A DNA stretch of 35,322 nucleotides from a virus. Where the stretch lies: positions 1-35,322 of the IMG/VR virus record IMGVR_UViG_3300047455_000225. The stretch is one strand, 5' to 3'. A model generated the notes under the pieces. It made no database searches, was not told the DNA's origin, and saw only the letters and a list, made by a program, of their open reading frames with translations. This document shows positions 14,958 to 23,256 of the stretch, one piece after another (the first letter of the stretch is position 1; every line of letters begins with the position of its first letter). The position numbers were made by a program, and so were the translations under genes.

Positions 14958-16675
14958 TAGTAACCAAGCCTCCTAAGTCCGAACGTGGTGGCCAAAGAGC
15001 TATCGAAATCCCCACCGCCAAACCCTTGCTTGACTGTCTCTTTAATCAGCACGTCAATCTCAATCCCATTATCAGTATTAGCCTGCCTTACCTCTACCTC
15101 ATCCTTGCCGTAGTTATTGACGTTAACAGTCACGTTTCCACTGCCACCGTCTAAGTTCCTGGAGGCGCCCGGAATCCTGCTAATAGACTCACCGTAATTG
15201 TACATCGGGGCGGCAGATGGCGGGGGCTCTATTGCCCTAAACTGCAGGGGGTTCACCCCAGTTGAGGGAGAGGGTGAGCCAGTTCCTCCAAGGCCGCCCA
15301 GGCCCGGTATTGCGTTAGCAAGCAGCAAGAAAAAAGGCTCAAATACTTTACTAAGGGCCAATCGGGCGAACTGCTCTAGCGCAAAGTTGATGAAGTCCTT
15401 GACGGCAAACTTGCCTGTCTTCATCGCATTGATAATGTTGTCCTCAAATGACTTGCCAATATCAACGATAATATCTTGCAGATCTTCCCAACGGTCTATT
15501 TCAATCAGCCCGGCAATCGCTCTTTTACCCTCATCAAATAGGATGATCTGCGCATCCATTGCCGCATTGATCCTATTAATAGATTCCTCAAGAGGCGATC
15601 TTTTGGTCAGAGCCTCAAGAAAACCCGTCTGTGGATTGATAGTAGTAAGGGCTTTTACCTGGTCATCGAATTTCTTGAATGTAGCCCTAGCCTGCTCAAC
15701 TCCTGCCTCAAGTTGCCCGATTCTTTCAACCCAGACATCGCCCCAGGAACTAGGGTTCTCGCCAAGGACTTCGGTTAACCCTTCCTTGAGACGCCTTAAC
15801 TGCTCTTCGGCCTGCTCAAGATCAGTAAATGCGAAAATGAATCGGTCAAGCGCCGGGTTCTCAGCTAATGCCGCAAGTTCTTTGCCAGACTGCTCCAGTA
15901 GCGAGAAAAATTCATCAGTCCCTCGTGTGGCCGCAGCAAGGTCTGCCAGAGTTGACTGAAATGATCTTGCCGCCGCGTCGTTGGCCTCCTGTATTTCTAT
16001 TAAGGCGCCAGCGACTGCGCCACCAATCTGGTCATCATCGAAGAATCTACCTATTGGAAACCTGGTAAGGATTACTTCTTTAGCCGTGCTTAAAGCCTTA
16101 CCCAAAATCCCGACAACTGCGTCCCATCCTGTAACCGGGGGTGGCTGCAGAGCCTTTCGCAAATCTACGGCGGCAAGTCGCTCCGCGTAAACAGCGGCAT
16201 CCAGCAACCTCGCATTTACATAAGTAGCCTCTTCTAGATATTCTGCCTGGGCGTCATTGAACTTCTCCCATTCAACGCCATATTTTTCTACATACTCAGT
16301 ATTTTGCTTGGTCGCTTTAGCTTGCTGCTGAAGCATTACAACCACAGATGCACCAATCGCCGCAACCGCGCCCAGCACAGCACCAAAGGCGCCAAAGCCA
16401 GCAAGTAACTGCGGAAGCTGCGTGGCAAGAGCTCGGCCTACGCCAACACCGCCCTGCATCATAACGAAGAAGTCAGCGATCTGATAAGAGGCGTTCTGCG
16501 CAACGTAACCTAAGTTACGTGTAGCGAGCGCGGCGCCACGAGCGTTCTTCGTTACCTTCCCCGTTGAGGCGGCCACTGCGCCCATTCTATTGTTAAGAGA
16601 CTGCGCCACTGCATTATTCTTGGAATCCTGCATGACAGTGATCTTGTACAGCCGATTGACGGGAGCTAAGTTCAT
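14957..16675 (-). CDS. Tail tape measure protein
   Basis: 572 residues, starting in an ATGA overlap. The N-terminus is basic and helical. A long hydrophobic Ala/Gly segment (about 88-115) and a second near the C-terminus (L-A-L-S-K-V-F-E-P-F-F-L-L-L-A-N-A-I) flank long helical, E/Q/A-rich stretches, as in tape measures that are held in the tube and ejected with the DNA. Position (after the chaperones, before M/L/K) fits. It is short for the family: at about 0.15 nm per residue the tail would be only about 85 nm. Confidence 0.85.
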   Translation of the reverse strand: MNLAPVNRLYKITVMQDSKNNAVAQSLNNRMGAVAASTGKVTKNARGAALATRNLGYVAQNASYQIADFFVMMQGGVGVGRALATQLPQLLAGFGAFGAVLGAVAAIGASVVVMLQQQAKATKQNTEYVEKYGVEWEKFNDAQAEYLEEATYVNARLLDAAVYAERLAAVDLRKALQPPPVTGWDAVVGILGKALSTAKEVILTRFPIGRFFDDDQIGGAVAGALIEIQEANDAAARSFQSTLADLAAATRGTDEFFSLLEQSGKELAALAENPALDRFIFAFTDLEQAEEQLRRLKEGLTEVLGENPSSWGDVWVERIGQLEAGVEQARATFKKFDDQVKALTTINPQTGFLEALTKRSPLEESINRINAAMDAQIILFDEGKRAIAGLIEIDRWEDLQDIIVDIGKSFEDNIINAMKTGKFAVKDFINFALEQFARLALSKVFEPFFLLLANAIPGLGGLGGTGSPSPSTGVNPLQFRAIEPPPSAAPMYNYGESISRIPGASRNLDGGSGNVTVNVNNYGKDEVEVRQANTDNGIEIDVLIKETVKQGFGGGDFDSSLATTFGLRRLGY

Positions 16676-17526
16676 CTGAATTTATTCCTATATCCGCGGC
16701 CGGCAGTTCTCTTACCCCTGTTAAGTATCACAAAGATCAAGGTGAACGGCCCCTTCCCTGGGCCAGCCCAATAGACTTCGTTTGGGTCTGCGAATGCCTG
16801 TGTGAATGAGGCGTACATGGTAAGCCCCGAAAATTGAGTGCGGCGTTTAAGCGCCTTGATAGTCTGCCTTGCGTAACCGTGATTGTTGGTTGACGTTACG
16901 CCTTTGTTCTTACCGCGCTTAGGGGTGTAGTTCTGACCACGCTGAGCAACCCTAGAGTTGACCATGGAGGCGTAGTTGTAGCCCTTACCCCTTGAGTTAA
17001 ATATTCTCTGGCTAGGACGGATCAATAGCCTGTCGCCATACTGCCACTCTTTTAGTTCTCTAGGATCATTTAGCTTCGTTGCGTTACCACGCTTCCTGTC
17101 CGCACTAAACGGTAGGTAATACCAATCCCAGTTCCTCATATCGGACAGCTTGCCCGTCTGAGGAGTAGTATTCTTTAATATCATCTTGCGCAGAGTGCGC
17201 TCAAAGTTAGTGATCAGAAGTTGATCAACAACGTCGCCAAAGAATGTCTCAGTCTTTTGCCTGACATCCCTTAGGTTTTTGGCGTCACTGCCATCTACTA
17301 GAAATCTTGTGGGCTCGTTGTCTAGCTTAAGCTGCTCGTTGATTGCCTCAACCGTGACCAACTGGATCATGTCACGGGCATCTTCCTTGGACACAAGTAT
17401 CACGTCATCAGCAAGGCTGAACGTCTCCCGAACTCCTTTCTGAGCGTACAAGCCAACATCGACAACCTTTGTCTGCGGCACGGCCAGATCAAAGAGATCC
17501 AGTGGCCCTTTAACTTTAGCGACCAC
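16672..17526 (-). CDS. Unknown late protein between tail chaperones and tape measure
   Basis: 284 residues from a GTG start at 17526, with AAGGGG 7 bases ahead. The start overlaps the last 11 bases of the GT frameshift extension, so translation may be coupled to the chaperone. I recognise no domain. The C-terminal half is basic (K-R-G-K-N-K, K-A-L-K-R-R, R-G-K-R-T-A-G-R-G-Y-R-N-K-F-R). In lambda the GT gene is followed directly by the tape measure, so this gene is an insertion in the standard order. It may be an additional tail or tape-measure partner, or an injected DNA-binding protein; neither is shown by sequence. Confidence 0.7.
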   Translation of the reverse strand: MVAKVKGPLDLFDLAVPQTKVVDVGLYAQKGVRETFSLADDVILVSKEDARDMIQLVTVEAINEQLKLDNEPTRFLVDGSDAKNLRDVRQKTETFFGDVVDQLLITNFERTLRKMILKNTTPQTGKLSDMRNWDWYYLPFSADRKRGNATKLNDPRELKEWQYGDRLLIRPSQRIFNSRGKGYNYASMVNSRVAQRGQNYTPKRGKNKGVTSTNNHGYARQTIKALKRRTQFSGLTMYASFTQAFADPNEVYWAGPGKGPFTLIFVILNRGKRTAGRGYRNKFR

Positions 17527-17985
17527 CGGTTAACCCCTTAATCAAGTCGCCCTTAGAACCAGCGAGTAGATTGCTTTTGCCGCTCATTGAGTCAGCTTCC
17601 TTCTTAGAACGCTTCTCGAGGAAGTCTATCCAACCCATATATTCATGAACTGACATTCTGGCTTCTATGTCCTCCACCAGCATGCCCAGTTCAGTCGCTA
17701 TATGATATAGACCCTCCTCAAAAGGCGTTATTCGACGTTTCCCAAGCCGTTGATCTCCACAATCAGGCTGGACAACTCAAGGTAATCAGCAAACTCAAGA
17801 TCATCCATGATCTCTTTAAGCTGAACACCATCCTTGTAGACACTTTCCGCAACCATCTGCTCATGAGCTGCAGCCTGTTGTGGCGCCTCACCCTGTAGGG
17901 CAGGCATGAGTTTCCTCATAGTCCCCATCTTAAGCGTATGAATTTCGTACTCGGTTCCGTTAACTACTTTCTTCTGTACTGACAT
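17516..17985 (-). CDS. Tail assembly chaperone GT fusion made by -1 frameshift
   Basis: The G-like frame (17985 to 17737) joins by a -1 slip to a 73-codon frame (17737 to 17516, TAA at 17516-17518), giving about 156 residues. The extension has no start of its own at the right place and reads R-R-I-T-P-F-E-E-G-L-Y-H-I-A-T-E-L-G-M ..., then R-M-S-V-H-E-Y-M-G-W-I-D-F-L-E-K-R, resembling the T domain of tail chaperones (x-R-M-S-x-x-E-x-x-x-W). The slip site GGGAAAC is in phase as G-GGA-AAC. Lambda makes gpG and gpGT the same way, with GGGAAAG. GT recruits tube subunits while G coats the tape measure. Confidence 0.85.
17728..17985 (-). CDS. Tail assembly chaperone G-like (zero-frame product)
   Basis: 85 residues; GAGG lies 6 bases before the ATG at 17985. 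It lies between the tube gene and the tape measure, the conserved place of gpG. It is small, helical and acidic overall, with I-H-T-L-K-M-G-T-M-R-K-L near the start, in keeping with chaperones that recognise a tail-tube target. Two codons after the slippery site it meets TAA. Most ribosomes should finish here, with a minority shifting to give GT. It is expected to be absent from the mature virion. Confidence 0.8.
   Translation of the reverse strand: MSVQKKVVNGTEYEIHTLKMGTMRKLMPALQGEAPQQAAAHEQMVAESVYKDGVQLKEIMDDLEFADYLELSSLIVEINGLGNVE
17737..17743 (-). promoter_or_regulatory. Programmed -1 ribosomal frameshift site (GGGAAAC)
   Basis: On the coding strand the codons run TTG GGA AAC GTC GAA TAA, so the heptamer G-GGA-AAC fits X-XXY-YYZ in phase and lies 6 bases before the zero-frame stop. 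A GGAG stretch ends 11 bases upstream of the heptamer, a spacing at which a Shine-Dalgarno-like site stimulates -1 slipping in E. coli dnaX. No strong downstream pseudoknot is obvious by eye. Confidence 0.85.
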
Positions 17986-18012
17986 AAATCACCTCGGCGT
18001 CGAAGGTATGAA

Positions 18013-18042
18013 GATGCCGCCACACATGAGCATGGCGACATC
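18013..18042 (-). other. Intergenic hairpin between tail tube and chaperone genes
   Basis: GATGCCGCCA (18013-18022) pairs with TGGCGACATC (18033-18042), one mismatch in ten, with a 10-base loop. No U-run follows in the leftward direction. It could lower transcription or stabilise the abundant tube mRNA ahead of the weakly needed chaperones. Confidence 0.4.
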
Positions 18043-18046
18043 AAGT

Positions 18047-18691
18047 TTAGAAGCAGTGCTTAAATGCTTCGGTTAAGGTCATGGTAAATGTGTAGGCGAT
18101 GGCACCGTCGATAGGAACCTGCCAGTTGACGCTAGACACACGGCCTCTAGCAACCAACCAACCCTGGTCCGGGCCAAGGTCTACTCTGAGTAAACGCTCA
18201 TCGCCAACCTGCCATGCGTCGTACAACGCAGGATAGTCAGGGCTTGTCACGTCTACGTATCCTTCCATGGATACCGTTCCAGCTTCCTGGACCTGGCTGT
18301 TTATTGTCGCAGTTGGAGAACAGAACGTAGCCACCGAAATTGTATTCGGCTCCGTTCCGTTAATGTTGATAGCAGACAGACACAGCTTGGTCAGATCGGA
18401 CTGCTTGTAATGATCTACAAATCCTTCGCTGACGGTTACAGTGTCATTGACCGTGCTTGAGCTTAATGCAGTAAACGTAGTGCCTTGTGCATTGCCTGCA
18501 GCCCAAGCGGCATTGAGATTATCGGACTGAGTATCGTAAATATATACAAGATCCCCGTCCTCATAAGCCTCAGTTGCAGCCTGAACTGTAACTACGGATG
18601 GTGACGCCTTACTGGCGCTTGTTACGGTGTCCTTAGAAGGATCACCAGTGGTAATCCAAATGGACACATCTTCTGTGGATTGAGCAGTCAT
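18047..18691 (-). CDS. Major tail tube protein
   Basis: 214 residues. Alternating beta-strand pattern rich in T, V, S and D, with A-I-N-I-N-G, G-T-V-S-M-E-G-Y-V-D-V and a C-terminal Y-T-F-T-M-T-L-T-E-A-F. This fits the phage tail-tube fold in which an N-terminal and C-terminal beta barrel stack into hexamers. It lies between the tail terminator and the chaperone genes, the standard place. Expected to be one of the two most abundant virion proteins. It is joined to the terminator gene by a 4-base overlap. Confidence 0.85.
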   Translation of the reverse strand: MTAQSTEDVSIWITTGDPSKDTVTSASKASPSVVTVQAATEAYEDGDLVYIYDTQSDNLNAAWAAGNAQGTTFTALSSSTVNDTVTVSEGFVDHYKQSDLTKLCLSAININGTEPNTISVATFCSPTATINSQVQEAGTVSMEGYVDVTSPDYPALYDAWQVGDERLLRVDLGPDQGWLVARGRVSSVNWQVPIDGAIAYTFTMTLTEAFKHCF

Positions 18692-19095
18692 GGTGTTCCC
18701 TCCTGATACTCGTATTCAACTAAATAAGAAACCTGATAACCCTGATTTGTAGACCCGGCACTTGCCTCCCTGGGTGGGTCAACCGCAGTGAGGCGTAATT
18801 TGTCATTAGGGTCGCGAATGGACATGAGCGTCTGCATGTCCTTTTCCGCTGCGGCCAAAACAACAGCATCTCCAATCCCCGGCAGGCCGGTGTAAACGAC
18901 ATTAACGTCGCCTTCTTCCTGCCAAGAACTATTACAAAAGGTTAGGCGCTCTCTGAACGTAGCGTCAAATGAAGCTGTCGCCCATATATCGTCAGTAGGG
19001 GTCTGATCCCGATTGATGGTGTCATAGAAAGGCACATCTATCTCTGCCTTCACTAGCCACTCACGAACAGTCTGTCGAACATAAAGAGCAGACAT
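18688..19095 (-). CDS. Tail terminator protein (lambda gpU-like)
   Basis: 135 residues starting immediately after the previous gene's stop. The N-terminus (Y-V-R-Q-T-V-R-E-W-L) and the C-terminal strands (G-Y-Q-V-S-Y-L-V-E-Y-E-Y) fit the small alpha/beta terminator family (gpU / DUF4128-like) that caps the growing tube and joins it to the head. The gene order connector - stopper - terminator - tube supports this. The exact family is not certain from sequence alone. Confidence 0.7.
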   Translation of the reverse strand: MSALYVRQTVREWLVKAEIDVPFYDTINRDQTPTDDIWATASFDATFRERLTFCNSSWQEEGDVNVVYTGLPGIGDAVVLAAAEKDMQTLMSIRDPNDKLRLTAVDPPREASAGSTNQGYQVSYLVEYEYQEGTP

Positions 19096-19419
19096 TTAAT
19101 TACCCCGGACGTAACAACGCCAACCGCAAAATAAATCGTTAAGCATTACTGGATCGCAGAAATCTAGCGTGTAAACCTGATCCATAATAAAGACACGATC
19201 CAACTTCTTTACCGGACTTACCTCGGCAGCCCGGATGGTTATTATCTTAGCTCCGATGCCCCAGGAGTTAATTATTTCTTCATCCTTGGTAGTCTTAAAC
19301 CCAACGATGCACTCAGTCTCGATGCCTTCGGTGCTGACATGCCTAGCAGGAACTCCAAGCGCCTTGACGCCCTCGTTCCATTGCTTAAACAAATACTGCT
19401 TGTCAGAGTTACTTAGCAT
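19096..19419 (-). CDS. Head-tail joining (stopper-like) protein
   Basis: 107 residues, beta-rich after an N-terminal helix (K-Q-Y-L-F-K-Q-W-N-E-G-V). Strands such as V-F-I-M-D-Q-V-Y-T-L-D-F and C-Y-V-R-G-N fit the small barrel of head-closure proteins (lambda gpFII / SPP1 gp16-like). Assignment rests mainly on position between the gp6-like connector and the tail terminator; a 7-base overlap joins it to the connector gene. Confidence 0.6.
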   Translation of the reverse strand: MLSNSDKQYLFKQWNEGVKALGVPARHVSTEGIETECIVGFKTTKDEEIINSWGIGAKIITIRAAEVSPVKKLDRVFIMDQVYTLDFCDPVMLNDLFCGWRCYVRGN

Positions 19420-20147
19420 TCATGCAACCTATACAAATCCAGAAGTATCTGATCTGCCTGAGAGATCGGCCCAAAATCTGCACCCAATCCTATGCTGGAG
19501 CTACTGCCACTGTTATTAGCATATGTGATTGTACCCACATCAGGTATCGTAATCCTGCTTATATCTTGGCTGGAAGCGGAACCTCCGCTACTGGTCAGTT
19601 CCCACTGAACCTTTATAGCGTTATAGAGCACGTACAATAAATCTGCCGGCCACTCATCGGACTTATATCCACCTGAGTATTGGAGCATGTGAAAATTGGT
19701 GTAATTGTAATTGGGGAACCAGACTATGCCTCGCTCGTTATCGACCAGATACTCATTCTTGGTCTCATCGATATACAGGTCGCCAGAGACAGGCCATAGG
19801 TGTAACTGCCATCCCTTGCCCTTCACCGGAACCTGGAGCTCCTGATGGTTATCGCGCCACTCAAACAGTCGGTTGCAGTAACGCTCTAGAAATCCCATAA
19901 CTATCTTCATTGCTGCAAGCACCTGATCGTCATGATCCGGCACCTCTATACCCAGCAAATCCTTAATGCTTTCCAGATCCCAACCAGGCCCATTAGCCTC
20001 AACATCCTGACAGCCCACATCGCGCCATACTCCGGGTACGCTTGAGCCCGGTGGCAGTAACGTGTATTCCCAAGTACGGCCACCTTCACTATGTATGTCG
20101 CCCTGCTCTGGCCCTTCTGGCCAATGAATCTCTCTAAGCTGTGTCAT
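19413..20147 (-). CDS. Head-tail connector / adaptor protein
   Basis: The start is set at the ATG at 20147 (M-T-Q-L-R-E-I-H-W), with AAGGG 9 bases upstream; a longer in-frame start at 20207 would overlap the previous gene by 47 bases. 244 residues. The helical part (D-D-Q-V-L-A-A-M-K-I-V-M-G-F-L-E-R-Y-C-N-R) and a later P-A-D-L-L-Y-V-L-Y-N-A-I-K segment fit the HK97 gp6-like adaptor (DnaK-substrate-like 'gp6' family), which forms a ring under the portal. The N-terminal and C-terminal extensions (Gly/Ser-rich near 210-230) are longer than usual. Confidence 0.7.
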   Translation of the reverse strand: MTQLREIHWPEGPEQGDIHSEGGRTWEYTLLPPGSSVPGVWRDVGCQDVEANGPGWDLESIKDLLGIEVPDHDDQVLAAMKIVMGFLERYCNRLFEWRDNHQELQVPVKGKGWQLHLWPVSGDLYIDETKNEYLVDNERGIVWFPNYNYTNFHMLQYSGGYKSDEWPADLLYVLYNAIKVQWELTSSGGSASSQDISRITIPDVGTITYANNSGSSSSIGLGADFGPISQADQILLDLYRLHEC

Positions 20148-20160
20148 CTTTTGCGACCCT

Positions 20161-20427
20161 TCATTCTGCTTTCTCCGTATCAAAATACGTATGGTCGGTT
20201 TCCACACCTAAATACTCAAATGCGGATTCGTTGATCTGGTAACCACTTTCATTCTTATAAACCCGCTTAATGTCTCCGTCCTTTTTGTTAATCAAAAAGT
20301 GAACTTGAAGTGACTTATTTCCCTCTTCGATATTCACACACTTAGATAAGGCGTCTTTTTCAGCAGAGGCGTCAATCTCAACAGCCCTTATCAAACTGAA
20401 CGGATCTTGAATTATGGCGAGATACAT
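20161..20427 (-). CDS. Small hypothetical protein in fiber block (88 aa)
   Basis: A mixed alpha/beta, charged protein starting M-Y-L-A-I-I-Q-D-P. No domain is recognised. It lies 2 bases after the preceding fiber-block gene and 13 bases before the connector gene. It could be a small accessory of the fiber module (tail-fiber assembly factors are often this size and close their modules), but there is no motif to show it. Confidence 0.6.
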   Translation of the reverse strand: MYLAIIQDPFSLIRAVEIDASAEKDALSKCVNIEEGNKSLQVHFLINKKDGDIKRVYKNESGYQINESAFEYLGVETDHTYFDTEKAE

Positions 20428-20429
20428 TC

Positions 20430-21071
20430 TTAAAGTTTCCTTAATCTGACGTTGGTAAAGACGCTGTTGTAGTCAGTGTTATATCTGGCACCTTCAGATA
20501 TTCGAACTAACTGATAGCAAATTAAAGTTATATAGGGATACCCAGCAGGGACAGAAAAATTAGCATTGATATTTGTCTTCGACTGCCCTTCTAAGTTCCA
20601 AGGTACGACCTGTGACCCACTCAGCCACCCATTGCTATTGGCAACAGCGGACATAGACCAAGGCGCAGACGGAGCTTGGTATATCCCTGTAAGATCTGCC
20701 TGACCTGAGACATTGTAGGTGCCTGCTTCGGAGTAACCCGGATACCTGATCTCAGCAAAAGCGTCTACATTTGCAGTATTGCAAGAGCAAGTTACTAAAA
20801 CCTGCTCAGTTTTATCTCCGGTCGGAAAAGTTATGTCTCTACGATTGCTGTTTTGTTCTTTGCAATAACTCGTATAAGGGTTAGCGGGTGCCAAGCCGTA
20901 GTTGGAGTTGTGGCTGTAACACATTGCGGTTGTTGCGCCTTTTAACTGGGCAAGCCCAATTGGACCTGTTTGGAAGCCAGCTATCCTAGCCCTAAAATGC
21001 ACACTGGTCAGGGGAGATCCCGGCAAGCCTATATCAAGAGCGGCCTGAGCAAGATTTGATCCAATAGCCAT
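20430..21071 (-). CDS. Beta-rich virion protein, unknown
   Basis: 213 residues, starting in a TAATG overlap with the S74 fiber stop. Rich in S, N, G, Y and T with predicted beta strands, without charge clusters, and with five cysteines (two near residues 51-69, a C-S-C pair near 94-96, one near the end), suggesting a secreted-type or virion-surface beta sandwich. The opening (H-F-R-A-R-I-A-G-F ... I-G-L-A-Q-L-K-G) resembles leads of phage tip proteins. Position suggests a cap or adhesin for the S74 fiber upstream. No family recognised. Confidence 0.6.
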   Translation of the reverse strand: MAIGSNLAQAALDIGLPGSPLTSVHFRARIAGFQTGPIGLAQLKGATTAMCYSHNSNYGLAPANPYTSYCKEQNSNRRDITFPTGDKTEQVLVTCSCNTANVDAFAEIRYPGYSEAGTYNVSGQADLTGIYQAPSAPWSMSAVANSNGWLSGSQVVPWNLEGQSKTNINANFSVPAGYPYITLICYQLVRISEGARYNTDYNSVFTNVRLRKL

Positions 21072-23242
21072 TACTTAGACCCCTCCAGATCCTTGACCCT
21101 CGCTGATAACTCCTTAACAGCCTCAATCAAGTAAGCCGTCAAACCGCTGTAGGAAACTGCTTTCATCCCTTCAGAGTCTTCATTGACAAGATGGGGTAGC
21201 ACCTGCTCAAGCTCCTGTGCGATCACGCCAGAGCCTTTAGCGCCGGTCTTGTTCCACTCCCACTCCCTGCCGTTTAACTGCTCTATGACGCCCAAAGGAG
21301 CGTCTATGATGTTTCTCTTTAGACGCACGTCACTTGTAGCAACAAAGTCTGTCGCTGTGAGCGTCCCTGCGATAGTTGAGTTACCCGACAGCGGAACAAA
21401 ATCACCGCCGCCGCCTGCGCCCTTTAACTCGTACTTGGCATCACTTTCAGCCTTGGTGTAGGAAGCGCCCACAGCGGCGTAGCTGTGGCTGTGGCTTGCA
21501 GGAGCATAAACGCCGCTGTGATTGTGGTTGGACGCCGCGTAACTTCCTGCTGGCTGGTAGACACCGCTGTGGTTGTGATTGGACGCCGCATAGTTGCCAG
21601 CCGGTTGATAGCTTCCTTTCGGTTGCCACTTGGTGTCGGACTCGGCCTTGGTATACGACGCGCCGACTACAGCGTAGTTCCCTTGAACCTGATACTTACC
21701 ATCTGACTCGGTCTTGGTGTAATACTCGGAGAGATCAACGTCACCGCCACCACCGCCAGTACCGACGATGCTGTTGCCGTCTGCGTCGAGGTAATCATCT
21801 GCCGTTATGGTTCCCTCAACAGTCACCCGCGCACGTCGATCTTCGTCTGGATCTACTCCGGCCCTAATTTCAATATGTGGGCTATATTTGAGATCACCAA
21901 TAACGACCTGATCATTAACACCATGAAGCATAAAAAACGGCTCGTGTTCACTCCAAGGGTATTCTGGGTCGACGCCATACTCCGCGCGAGAGTATGTCAA
22001 CTCACCGTGAGTCATACGCAACTCAAAGTCACAGTCATCGTCGACGATGAAGTTCTGGGATGCCTCCCACCCGCCACTCTGACACACCAAAATTGAACCT
22101 TGAACATCGGCGTCTGGAAGTGAACCGCCACCACCGATAGCGTTACCGTCCATGTCGGTAAAGGCGCGAGCGCGGATCGTACCGTCTTTGTCAATCTCTA
22201 CCGTTCGACCAAGGGTTTGATGGGTTACGGACAGGGCGTACTGGACAGACTTCTCATCTGCGCCGTAAGGCAATTCATCAGGTCGGTCTGCATCAGCGGC
22301 GGTAATATTGAGACCGCCCAAGATCGTGTGTTCAACAGAGAAAGCATTCCGAAAATACGCCGGGGCTTTGGCAACAAGACTTCCGGGGTCATCCTGCCCG
22401 TCAATACCAATCTCTATATTGGGTGCGGTTATTTTCAGATATGGCCCAAAAATGTCGGTTGCTTCCAATTTGTCAACCATCACCGTTTCTTCTAACCGGC
22501 TGAGTTCTCCTGCCAAGTTGGACAAGGGTTCCACACTTAGCGCCCAGAACTCACCTCTGGTGTATCCACCAAAGCCGAGGCTAACGAATCTATATTCGTC
22601 GGGGTAGTACTTCCAAACTTGCTGGTCAATGTTGAGCTTGAGATTAAGCTCTGATTTAAGTCCATTTACTTCACTTATCTCATGGGTGTGAGCCTCGGGT
22701 GTAAACTCTGTTGGTTTACCTGTGATACTTGCCCAATCGCTTGCACCACCGCCACCGACAATGCTGTTGCCGTCAGCGTCTAAGAAGTCAGCCGCCTGCA
22801 CATAAGAGAACCCGGTAATCCAAGGGCGCTCGCTTGTCAGTCGGTCAGCAATGCCCAGTATCTCTGAAGGGCCATGTAACTCAACGTCACCATCACGGCC
22901 TATGCTGAACGTGCCGCGATTACCGTTAACGTACAAGAAGGAGCCGTCTAGTGAATTGGGATCGTTTGAGTTTTTGTTGTAGCCAATGCGCCCGTTGAAC
23001 GGGAAGTCTGCATCTGCTGAGTCATCCCATACAATCTGAAACGAACCCTCGACTACGTCGTTCTTCTTCGTGCTGTCGATTAAATTAGACAGGTCGACGC
23101 CTTCTGGCGGCTCGTTTATCTCAGTTACAACACTACCGACCAACGAATAAAGTGCGCCGGTATCTGTGTCTATAGCAAGCTCGCCCGCCTCTAGACTGTC
23201 AGGCTTACCGACCCCTCGCTTAATCTTGATAGTGTTAGACAC
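21071..23242 (-). CDS. Second S74 fiber with Mtd-N-like head, in the head gene block
   Basis: 723 residues. The N-terminus (T-I-K-I-K-R-G-V-G-K-P ... L-E-A-G-E-L-A-I-D-T-D-T-G-A-L-Y) matches the Mtd N-terminal docking motif common on phage fibers. A central region carries 17-residue repeats (Y-A-A-S-N-H-N-H-S-G-V-Y-Q-P-A-G; 51-base DNA repeats near 21500-21610) with four H-x-H sites in total. The C-terminus is S74: T-S-D-V-R-L-K-R (predicted cut at S637), V-I-A-Q-E-L-E and a short coiled coil. It should trimerise and self-trim. It is not near the tail fiber genes but between portal and connector. Confidence 0.85.
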   Translation of the reverse strand: MSNTIKIKRGVGKPDSLEAGELAIDTDTGALYSLVGSVVTEINEPPEGVDLSNLIDSTKKNDVVEGSFQIVWDDSADADFPFNGRIGYNKNSNDPNSLDGSFLYVNGNRGTFSIGRDGDVELHGPSEILGIADRLTSERPWITGFSYVQAADFLDADGNSIVGGGGASDWASITGKPTEFTPEAHTHEISEVNGLKSELNLKLNIDQQVWKYYPDEYRFVSLGFGGYTRGEFWALSVEPLSNLAGELSRLEETVMVDKLEATDIFGPYLKITAPNIEIGIDGQDDPGSLVAKAPAYFRNAFSVEHTILGGLNITAADADRPDELPYGADEKSVQYALSVTHQTLGRTVEIDKDGTIRARAFTDMDGNAIGGGGSLPDADVQGSILVCQSGGWEASQNFIVDDDCDFELRMTHGELTYSRAEYGVDPEYPWSEHEPFFMLHGVNDQVVIGDLKYSPHIEIRAGVDPDEDRRARVTVEGTITADDYLDADGNSIVGTGGGGGDVDLSEYYTKTESDGKYQVQGNYAVVGASYTKAESDTKWQPKGSYQPAGNYAASNHNHSGVYQPAGSYAASNHNHSGVYAPASHSHSYAAVGASYTKAESDAKYELKGAGGGGDFVPLSGNSTIAGTLTATDFVATSDVRLKRNIIDAPLGVIEQLNGREWEWNKTGAKGSGVIAQELEQVLPHLVNEDSEGMKAVSYSGLTAYLIEAVKELSARVKDLEGSK

Positions 23243-23256
23243 CAGAAATCTCCTAA

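Noticed and set aside
15198-15959. 253-codon frame on the + strand, opposite the tape measure
   Set aside because: Serine/arginine-rich shadow of the tape measure with no domain, no ribosome site and no rightward transcription context.
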